Source: Petrosia ficiformis (taxonomy: Eukaryota; Porifera; Demospongiae; Haplosclerida; Petrosiidae). Taken from it: a stretch of DNA of 64,000 nucleotides. Location: contig OX345637.1 in the NCBI GenBank assembly GCA_947044365.1, positions 2,461,001-2,525,000 of the forward strand. Direction: 5' to 3'. The translations under genes and the position numbers were made by a program. This document shows, piece after piece, positions 49,866-60,500 of this stretch; position 1 is the first letter of the stretch; each line of letters starts with the position of its first letter. The notes under the pieces are model-generated. The model saw nothing but the letters and a program-made list of their open reading frames with translations, made no database searches and was not told the origin of the DNA.

Positions 49866-51065
49866 TACTATACATGTAGATATGACTATTATATTAATCT
49901 GTTCTAACTTCTAAGGGAAGAAAGGAGTGGCATATTTAAAGCAGTTCCTTAACCAGTTCCTTATATTATACATACATGTACATGTACTTGTATCTGATTA
50001 TCCATAACAGACTAATATACATTACATGTGGATATGAGTAATATATTAATCTGTTCTAACCTCTAAGGGAAAAGAGGAGTGGCACATTTAAAGCAGTTCC
50101 TTATCCAGTTCCTTAGATTATATGCATAGGTTATACATGTACATTCACGTACATTTATCTGTTGAACGAAGACAACTCATAACAGACTAATATATACATG
50201 TAGATATGACTATTATATTAATCTGTTCTAACTTCTAAGGGAAGAAAGGAGTGGCATATTTAAAGCAGTTCCTTAACCAGTTCCTTATATTATACATACA
50301 TGTACATGTACTTGTATCTGATTATCCATAACAGACTAATATACATTACATGTGGATATGAGTAATATATTAATTTGTTCTAACTTCTAAGGGAAGAGAG
50401 GAGAGGCACGTTTAAAGCAATACCTTATCCAGTTCCTTATATTATACACATAAGTTATACATACATGTACATGTACATGGATCTATTAAATGAAGAGCAC
50501 AATATATATACTATACATGTACATGTAGATATGAGTAATACATTAACAATAATTAAATATGTTAATTTGTTCTAAGAGAGCAGTAAGTAGTTCCTTAGAT
50601 TATACGCATAGGTTATACACTCTTTACATGTGGATATGAGTAATATATTAATCTATTCTAACTTGTATGGGAAAAGAGGAGTGGCACATTTAAAGCAGTT
50701 CCTTATCCAGTTCCTTAGATTATACATACATGATGTTATCGGAGATGTAGAAAGAAAGAAAGAAAGAAGGACACCTGAGGCAATGGAACAATGAAAATGA
50801 GAGTTGCCTCAGGTGGGATTCGAACCCACGACACTCTGTACTCCAGACAGATGTTCTACCAACTGAGCTACCAAGCTGGCAGGGTCCGAATCAAACATCT
50901 CATATGCCAGTATGAACAGGCTAACTTAATACTAGGCATTAGGTGAAAGCCAGGGTAATGAAACCACATGTACATGTACTTGTATCTGATTATCCATAAC
51001 AGACTAATATACTTTACATGTAGATATCAGTAATATACTAATCTGTTCTAACTTCGAGACGAGTG
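49866..51065. repeat. Tandem array of ~160-bp units with higher-order period
   Basis: Seven or so units contain 'atattaatctgttctaactt' and 'taaagcagttccttatccag'. Alternating variants recur every ~320 bp (49878 and 50198 are the same type), so the array is a two-monomer higher-order repeat. It is interrupted by a SINE at 50727-50890. Confidence 0.85.
50727..50890 (-). mobile_element. tRNA-derived SINE
   Basis: The minus strand from about 50881 begins with a tRNA-like head. It has an A box TAGCTCAGTTGG (50859-50870), an anticodon stem of TCTGT/ACAGA closing a 7-base loop whose anticodon would be GGA (serine-like), and a B box GGTTCGAATCC (50816-50826). The acceptor stem no longer pairs, so it is not a working tRNA gene. 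A body with inverted 13-mers and a (CTTT)n tail follows. RNA polymerase III transcription is expected from the boxes. A truncated relative is at 8160-8272. Confidence 0.8.
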
Positions 51066-51139
51066 ACACATCTAAAGCAGTTCCTTAAGAATTGCACCGG
51101 AAATAGGCATACTCAATACAGTGTTTTTTTGTATATCAC

Positions 51140-51420
51140 CATCATACAATGTATATATATATATATATATATATCTCCATCATACAATATATTGTATAGT
51201 ATGCTGAAAGGTCCTATATACTGCATATAGGACCCTCATTTTGTGTCCTCGGATGTGATATAGCGCTCACTGGCTCGGGCTATATCACATCCTTGAACAC
51301 AAACTTAGGTCCTATATAGGACATATTAGCATACTACACATGATATATTGTATATATATATATATATATACATATAATATAAATATATATATATACATGT
51401 ATATATATATATATATTATA
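51140..51420. mobile_element. Foldback element inside a TA-dinucleotide run
   Basis: Inverted arms ('gtatagtatgctgaaaggtc' left and 'gacatattagcatactacac' right) surround a central hairpin, ggatgtgatatag / ctatatcacatcc. (TA)n tracts flank both ends, suggesting insertion into a TA repeat. Confidence 0.65.
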
Positions 51421-51865
51421 TATATTATAGCAATTATTGGACAGCGTCAATGTCAGGCGCTTTCTCTACAACTGCAACTTGAATATTTAGACTACAGTAA
51501 GAAAGTACACTATGTTTAATCCTTGCACAACAAGTATCAAAATAATTGCTTGCCTATAGTCTTGGAGTTAGAAGCTTGCAAAATTGAAATTCAAACACAG
51601 TTATATTGTCAGATAGCTATTTACAGACAGCTATTCATGTTTCTTACAGAACTTTTTTTGTCAGATTCTTTCTAGTATGGACATATTGTACAGGAGCAAG
51701 ATCTCCAACATTAATACTGACTAAATCTGGCATACATGTACTTCCAAATTACTGATATTAGTAGCCTCACTTAATAGTGACTTTATATACTGACTATAAT
51801 GATATGTGTAATAGAACTATAATTATATTTATGTTTTGTGTGATAATATTGTGAACTGATGTGTA

Positions 51866-53272
51866 CTGTTATTTACTCTGCATAGCGTGAGCAGTTTTTA
51901 CAAATGTATTCGCTCTCAGATACACAGCGGTCTTGAATACAATGTGTGTGGACCCAAACTCCACACATACTACATTCAACCCATTAATAGTCGCATCATT
52001 TAATGGATCTTCTTCCTTTAGGCAAATCCCACATATGGTAACATCTGAATTTAAGAGCTTGTTTTTAATATTTTCTTGATCTTCGAGCCCTGGTTTTCGT
52101 AAGGTTATTTTTAGTTGTGATCTTGGTTTTCTTGTTGAGTGAAATGTGATCTGTTTCTCCCTGATTGCATTTGGAGATATAGATTTAACAACATGTAGGT
52201 TGACTTGGACTGGATTTTCAGTTAATGCATTAATAATCCCAATAGCTGAATTTAGATGTTTAATTGCTCCATCTAGTGCCTCAATATTGTTACATTTTGA
52301 AATTAGGGATAATATCTTATGTACTTCATTAGATGCCTTATCTCTAGCAAGTTGGATGCTTTTGGATTTCGAATTGCTCAAAATGTTTGCAAAATATTCA
52401 TCCCTGGAATGTTTTTGAGTGCTTGTTTCTTGGTACGCCTCAGTTGAATATGAACTAATAATATCTGTATTATCCAGAGACTTATGAAGTAGATGAATGT
52501 GCTTAAAAACATTTGTGTGAGTTACACAGTCCAAGCATATACATGTGTACATATGGATACATGCATTGCAATAGGAACAACGAAGCTTGCAAGTGGTACA
52601 GTCTGAGATTCGTTGTACTGTGTATTCTGTCCCTTTTTGTTTCTGCGATTCTATATATTGTCCAAATATTCTGTTTCAGTCTCTTTATTTTAGTTGTACT
52701 TTCTTCAGCTCTCCTATGCCTTTTGTTTATTTCCCTTACTCTGTTGAGTTTCAGCAATCATCCAAATGCGTTATCTCTCGCAATTTTTAGCAGAACAGAT
52801 ACAAGATGGTCAAGACGTCTGTTATGTTTATTGTTCAGGTATACTGTTTTAAGAATATTGTTAAATGATTCGTTGAACATGTTTGTATTAATGAATGTCC
52901 TTTTTCGATAACAGGTTGTCCCTTCTTGTAGTCGGTGACAGTAATATGTCTCAAAGTAATGATGAAAGTTTGGAAATGATCTGCTTGTAATTGATATGAG
53001 TTGTTGAAGTGAAACTTGGAACTGAGACTGGTCACTTTCAGAAAGAAGAACCTGTAAGAAGTGGTATACTTTGAGTTGATCATCTTTGTCATGCATGCGC
53101 TCTGTAATTGCTTTTCGCCAAGCACGGTCGATATGCCATCTGCATAGTAGTTTTATAGTATTGTTATTTCCATATGTACCTACCCAGGCATTCCAATGTT
53201 GCTCAGCATCATCTGACATAAATATGTTGGGTTTTATATCTCCAGTCCTTTGTTTCAGGAATTTAAAAAAAA
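51866..53272 (-). pseudogene. MULE-type transposase, frameshifted and 5'-truncated
   Basis: The minus strand encodes, in order: RTGDIKPNIFMSDDAEQHW (catalytic Asp region of MULE transposases), LLCRWHIDRAWRKAI, NMFNESFNNILKTVYL and LLKIARDNAF. After a frameshift near 52765 it encodes an RHRRAEE coiled segment. After another near 52650 comes a Cys-rich motif, C-x2-C-x3-C-x2-C-x2-C-x-H-x-Y-x-C-x-C. Then follows a linker (51990-52550) and CGICLKEEDP. A one-base loss near 51985 shifts the frame before the rest of a PHD-like finger (WVECSMCGVWVHTHC, ending with a stop). The first catalytic Asp region is absent. At least three frameshifts make it non-functional. Confidence 0.75.
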
Positions 53273-53350
53273 CTGATGTATTTACATTGTTTACCCTATT
53301 TCCAAACTTCAGTGGTGAAGCATCATTTGCATTATTTTTAAATAATTTAC

Positions 53351-54418
53351 CTTATTGTTTGTAATAGTAACTGTTTCATTGAAGTTTATAATATGTTTCA
53401 AAATTTTCATTGCTACTGATCCCTTCCATGTAAACCTATAGTTCCATGTTGCATTTATTTGAAATTTAATTTGATGGTTTATAAACCTTTTCAGTTGTAT
53501 TAACAGTGTTGATGAGAGTTGGTTAATGGCACTCTTTAATATTGTGGGCGTCTTCGCATCACATCTGCATTGTATAGGACATTGTATATTAAGGCTTTAC
53601 ATAGTACATGTACAACAATAGTTTACCTTGAACAGTAAACTGCTTCTCTGCCATACATATTTTCTTCTTTCATTGTGTCACTTATGCATTCCTCTATTAC
53701 AAATTTCTTAATTATTATAGTAGTAGTTATTAAAATACATTTTTTTAATCTCATACTATTTTACCTCTAGGTTTACTTGTAGATGTGTCTGCTGTTCTTC
53801 TCTCGTGGGTTTTGTACCCCAATCGCAGCATGTAACTATTTATAATTATTATAATGCTAATTGATTCTATCAAATTTTCCTTTACCTGTTTTTTCTTTAT
53901 TTATGTTGAAAGACTTTTCTATGTCATCACTGTGTCAAAAAATGTATGCATCATTATAGTTTTAATATGCATTTTATTAAAAAAAAACCTTTCTTGAACA
54001 AGTGTCAATATTCCTATTAGAAACTCATGTGCATCTTGTTGTTGTCCTGGGTTCCAATGAGGTATTATTCCTTTGTGTGATTATTAAGTTTAACAATAAT
54101 TACAATGAAGTTATATCAGTTGCTACTTTTGAGGTTGTTATACAATTCTCTGGGATGTACATGAAGAGCTGGCTGAATATGAACATGTTCAAGTTTTTTT
54201 AGACAACACATGATGCACTGCCTCGTGCTGGGATCTTGGAAAGTTAGAGTAAACAATTTTTAATAATAACATATGCTGTTGTACTCACTACTATGTTCTC
54301 TGTGTGATCTGATTATCTGTATCGTAGGAGGAGAATGCAACAGAACCTGCAACACAGCATTCATAAAGCAAGTGTTCCCAAGGTTTACTAATCCTGCACC
54401 AACTTCTACACTTTGCAT
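53351..54418 (-). CDS. Ubiquitin-specific protease (USP/UCH family), 3'-truncated gene
   Basis: Seven minus-strand exons join in phase to 243 codons: 54418-54289, 54234-54127, 54070-53989, 53929-53886, 53835-53765, 53706-53627, 53564-53351. All introns are short (about 40-62 bp) with GT-AG ends. The Cys box [18 protein letters not shown] has catalytic Cys17. Then come [15 protein letters not shown] (89-97), a cysteine pair near 173, and LLIQLKRF (192-199), all in USP order. The His box (GHY...) and the rest of the fold are missing. Next on the strand is the MULE relic, and the only clear acceptor there (53272) would shift the frame and stop at once. The start is ATG 54418, with an in-frame TAA just upstream. 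It would cleave ubiquitin if complete; as it stands it lacks the catalytic His. Confidence 0.8.
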
Positions 54419-54557
54419 CACTTATTATTAACGAAGATTGCATGCTGCATAATTGGCATCTCCACCCGAGGTGCGCACGTGTTTCAAGATTACGGAATAT
54501 TTTACGTTCCGTTAACATGCTAACGGCGCTTTGTAGCGTTTTTAATACATCTGTAGA
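54419..54557. promoter_or_regulatory. Short divergent intergenic region, candidate bidirectional promoter
   Basis: 139 bp separate the start codons of the USP gene (minus) and kelch-kinase B (plus). The region is GC-richer than its surroundings. It holds an E-box palindrome (gCACGTGt) and an inverted pair CCGTTA/TAACGG. Gene A has unrelated DNA upstream of its start. Promoter function is inferred from position and composition. Confidence 0.45.
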
Positions 54558-57500
54558 ATGGCCACTAGATATGGAGGAAAAGGTATGTTTAGTTAATAAT
54601 AATAATAGCAAACATGTGATAGTTATCATATTCTACAGATTATTATGAACCAAAAGGAAGATATGGACACTGCACAGAAATAATAGAAAGAAAAATATAC
54701 TGTTGGGGAGGAGATCAGGGTGGTCTACCTAGAGCTCATGACAGTGAGGAGAAAAAAATATTTTTTTCAGTAATTGAGACATTTGATATAGAAACTTGTA
54801 AGTCTGAATACACTACTAATATATGTACAACTTTTAATATTCAACATAAATAGATGTAACCTTGTGTAGCCAACCACTCACACTATATGATATAGGAGGG
54901 TCTGGTATGTAGCTATAGTATGTCTCAAGCCACTAGAGATACAGTGGTGTGTAAGTAGATTTTAACTGCAAAAATTAATTATGTATTGGTGGATTAATTT
55001 TTGTAATCTGTAACTCTCAAATTTTACAAGACTCAGGATTCTAACCTACATTACTGGAACGAAGAGAGTGTTTTAATGTTTATCCATTTTCAACATCCTG
55101 TTGAATTTTACTGGTAGCTCTCAGAACAAGACATACAATAGTTATATACCATTACTTGAATTATAATTAGCTATTTTTAGAGGAATTTGAGGAAATTCTA
55201 GTATCTTCTTACTTGACAGCCATTTTGTAGATGTAATTATCATTCCTCCTAGTCTCATCCCCAGCCTCATGCATACATCGTGTGAGAAGGATCTAGTGAC
55301 TTCATAGCATTTTCTTTACGGTGCTGACTCAGAATGCAGAAAATATTGTACACCAATCAAATTGAAGCATACTGTAATGTGATTGAATGACATATGACTA
55401 GATGTGTTATGTGAAAATGTGGAGGAAACCATTTTCCTCAGACAGAAGATTTAAATAAGTCTTTTATTGATGATTACTATTCATTATCAATGTTTGTGAG
55501 AAATCTTGGCTGTGAAAGTAGATTTATACTACTACAGAACATTATGAATGTTTGGAAAGTGTTATGTATAAGAGGAAGTTGTTTGTTAACTTTTCAACTT
55601 GGAAAAGAGCCGACATTGTTTATAAGCGTGTCTACCATTATGTTTTGATACATAGTGAGTATGGGAAAACAACTAGTTCCTGATGTTACACTAAATAATC
55701 ACTTGAATATAGCATATATTACATGATGATTCATCACAACCAAAAAATTACTATAAAATCAATAATGACTTCTCACATGATGGTTGAAGCTTGGGACAAG
55801 AGTATGTTCCTCATAGGATCAAATTTGTTTGGCTTCCTTTACAAAATAGCTGAAGCAGTACTGACACACTTTAGTAGAGGCTTTATTACTAGATATGTAC
55901 TAGTATAGTTACTATACTACACATGTATTAAATACCTGTCGTTTACATACTAATAGTATATCAGACATGTATTATACACATGTCATATACATCAAACACC
56001 TTTCATATACTATATAATAGTATAGTACAATAATAACAGGCTATTGTATTATAGTAATAATGTGTCTTATGTACTAGTTATTATACACCTGTGAGGACGG
56101 TATCAGGAATACACACACGAGAGCATTGCTCCAATTAGAGCCTGAGGGCTGTATTTGGAGCAATAGCAAGTGCTTGTATTCCCAATACCACCCACACAGG
56201 TGTATAATAACTAGTTTGTTGCAATTATATACACTGCAAAAAAATAGTTAAAATAACTAATTTAGTGGTTAGTACAGTTGCAAGGATTTAACAATTAGTT
56301 GGTTGTTAGGAATACATATATCTTATACCACAGATACTTTGTACAAATTATATTCAATTATACTTTAATCACTATAATTTTAGGGTGCTGTCTACTCGTA
56401 TTTCATGTCAAAGATTTAGTATAATTTATACTGAAGTACATGTAAATGTATCTGTCTATCAAAAAGTTTTGTAAACCTGCAAACACATAATTTACATTAT
56501 ACCTTCCAATACTTGGTGCACATTATGTTATAGAAACATACATGCATGTAGCCATGGCCACTATATCCTCTATGATAATTGACAAACTAATTAGAAACTC
56601 ATGATATTCCAATTGCAACTGTACTAACCCAATAAAATGGCTATTTTAATGTTTTATTTTTTGCAGTGTAGGTGTATTAAATACACCAATGATTACGCAA
56701 TTGGCTACTATACTTTTGATGCAAATCTAACAATAGGTAGGTTATGACATAATGCAGGGAAGCGATGAAAAAAGCAGCTCTTTCCTAAACTCATTAATTT
56801 TTGGCGGGATGTGGTTATTTGAGCGGGCAGTATCAAAATATTGCACTTCACTATGGTCTATATTGCCCTGTCGGTGTCTTTGATATGCCCATGCGACATT
56901 GTACAACACATTAATCTTTATATAATTTAGGAGAATAACTGAACAGTACAATATAAATATTATTTTAATATTTATATTCTAGTTATCATAATATTTATAT
57001 TTTAGTTATTGTATATTAAATTAATTAATATATAATTATGTAAAGTAAATGCGTGTTATTGTATTACATGTAATGAAAGTTTATCTTAAGCTGTTACAAA
57101 GAGTGTGTTAGTCGAGGGTGTGGCCCTATGGGTATCATGAAGAAGGAATATCATTATGAAGATGTACTCACAATAATGTTAACAGTCCTCATCTATTACA
57201 TAAATGTACCTCTGGGTGGGTGAGTGAAGTGGGAGGATGATGATTTAGATTTATAGATTTGAATCTCTAACTGATAAATCCTAAGACTGAGAATACCCTG
57301 GATTGGGAACATGGATGCAATGATCATCAACCTCACTCATGACTAACATATATAATTATGATCCCTTTAATGGATTGTAATAAAGATATTTATATTATTC
57401 TTGATAATTATCATATTACTTATTATAATAAACTATATAATACACTAATATAATGAACACTGTGAAGATACAGTTCTGTATAAACAGGTTTATGGAGTCA

Positions 57501-60500
57501 ACAAAATACATGTGGACATCCTCCTCTAGGAGTATCTGGTTATTCATCATGTACGATTAAGAACAACATATATTATTTCGGAGGCTGGTGTGGTCATGAT
57601 AGTTGCCGTCACAACAGCTTATCTTCTTTAAATGTAGAAAACTTAATGTTTAGAAAATTATATACAACAAATGAAAAGGAAATTGCCTCTGTGAAGAAAT
57701 CAAATAGTGGTATGATCTCTTTTCAGACAGAAAAGAATGAAGAATCTCTTTTAGTAGTTGGAGGATATTATGGAGGATCACCTAAATACAAACAACCTGG
57801 AGCACAATATACCGATGACAGAACCAATGAGTCACATATATTTAATATTACAACTGGTGAGTATATCATTGTATCATACTATCAAATATCATATTCAGTA
57901 TTTTTGTGTGAAGATGACTGATAATAATTATAAATTATCATAATTATAATGTGTTGTTTGATTGTAGTTTTGATATTTATGATGAATACAAAACATAACA
58001 TAATCATTAGAACTAATAATTTTATTGTGTGATGTTTATTAGGATAGTAATCTATATCATTAGCCCTTCCCTAAAAACTGAACCACAAATAAGAGAAGTC
58101 TGTCCTTCCGTCATTCAATGTATAGTTTATAGGTACCACAGGCATACAATACTATTATACTATATACAGTGAATTTAGTGATACTATATAGTACTGTGCA
58201 TGTTATGAACTTATTAGTACTTCATAGGGTGTGTATACATGAGACAATACTAAGTCAACAGTACACTTCCTAGTTATACCTATGATAATCAGTGTTACTA
58301 TCTTTAGGGAAATGGATTACACCAAATGTCACTGGTAGGCGACCTCCACCATGCTATGACTTTAATCTCTTATCGTTATCCGGAAGTAGAGTACTTCTAT
58401 ACGGAGGAGTTAATCCTGATACACATTGGAGTGATGTAATATATATAGCTACTATAACTGGATATGAACTAGTGAGTATAATAATTATAGTTAATATAAT
58501 ACGAAACTGATAATCGTGTAGTCATTAATAACTACAACAATAACAATAAAATAATCAAGTATAATATTAACAAAATACTTGTTTTATAGTCCTATGATAA
58601 TCTACTTATTTAAATGTGCTTGAAGATAGTGCCAAAAAAATGAAGCTATACGAATTAGCAATCATACACATCATAATATTATATTCATTTATATACATAA
58701 ACCCTCATCCCCTATCCATACACTAATAATCACTACACTTGTTATGAATTACTGATAAAATGTATAGAAATGACTTATTATGATACAATTCAGTATTCTG
58801 TATCAGTTTAATTATCTTAAGATGACTATGTGTACTAAATCTAGCAAATTTTACTGATTGAAAAAAATCGCTAAATTAAATACTAACATTAATTTGATTG
58901 TAATTATTAATAGTTATGAAGGATAACATGTATGGGCGGAGCATATAGTAACTTAATTAGTTACCTTTATAACTCTCCCGTTTTACTATAAAACCAGAGT
59001 ACTAACTTACTTATGAGCAGGAAGATAGCAAGGCAAGTGCTTAAACGTTTTGTAGTCCAATGGGCAACACCCATACCCTTACATACCATATAAGTTAATG
59101 TTTCATATTGTGGAACAACAGTAGTACGAAACTGATCGTACAAAGAATTTCAGTTGCATTGACACAATTATTCCGTTCTGCAGCCACACCCTGTGTAAGT
59201 ATGTGCATCATTTTATGTATATTATTGGAAGGTGTGGTTACTGAATGGAATAATTGTGTTAATGCAACTGACTTCCTCTATACTATTATATGAACTGTTC
59301 AGTATACCATTTACATGTACATGATCTTTTCAATGAATATTTAATTACCGTTTAAACGGAATTTTATTCAAGATTTTGCATACTACAGAGCGTAGAACGT
59401 GCATAGCTCAAAGTGAAATGTTAACTTTATTTTGATGTATACTGTACATGTACCTGTATAACTTCTACATTTTATGCAACACAGACTTCTAACTTATGCA
59501 CTGTAAAAATTAGTGGGTTATTTTAACCCTCGTTTGGTTACATGAGTTTCAATACAATATTATTAATATGCTCCTGAGACTATAATATTATCTCTATGTG
59601 CTTATATACTAGTCAATAGAGATAATATTATAGTCTCAGGAGCATATTAATAATATTGTATTGAAACTCATGTAACCAAATGAGGGTTAAAATAACCCAC
59701 TAATTTTTACAGTGTACTTAGTTAGACAGAGGAGCTTCTAACAAAGTTGTAGATACCAAATTCATGCTTTGTTAGTTAGAGGAAAGCCCAAAGACCAGTA
59801 TTTGAAAATGCAGTGGTCAGTGCCAACACCCACATGTAGTGTCTTTGTGTATAGCTATGATATTTGCACTGCTTACAACACATTTAGTGCACTGCATTAT
59901 GTAGAAATTTGGTGAATTGTGTATCCCAAAAAAACTAAAGAAATATTCATGTTCACAGCAAAATTACTAAATTTAATACCAGCCAAATGTGGATATCATG
60001 AAAATTGCTAAATTAAGTACATGCAAACAATAGGGACCTTAAGATATGATTAATAATTATACTAGTGACTATTGTTTATAATATATTGTATAATTGTTGT
60101 ACATGTATATTTATAACTGATCATGTTTTGTGAGTGATACATGTTATTTGAACTGTTATTATATTTCTACAGAATTGGGAGATAATACACAAACCAGTAG
60201 GAGAATATCCAGTGGGTAGTAATGCACTTGCAGCCACTGTAATTAGTGGTTGTGTTCAAGAGATAATGATAACAATAGGAGGAGTGGGTGGAGGTTGGAA
60301 GACACTGAATGATTGTTGGGTGATGGATGTTAGAGACAACAAACACAAAAAGGTATTACACATTTGTTAGTATGATCACCTGATGATCATGTGACAGATA
60401 TTAAGAATTTTTTATAATACTAATTTGATGTATGATTTGTTTGTTTATTTGTTTTGTAATGTCAACACAATCTTGAGACTGTTGTATAAAGTGTGAGGAG

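Noticed and set aside
50804..50882. Functional tRNA-Ser gene
   Set aside because: The acceptor stem does not pair, and the sequence continues into a SINE body and CTTT tail shared with a second copy.
53272..53351. In-frame USP-MULE fusion protein
   Set aside because: With donor at 53350 and acceptor at 53273, the joined frame meets a stop after five residues; the MULE frame is one base off.
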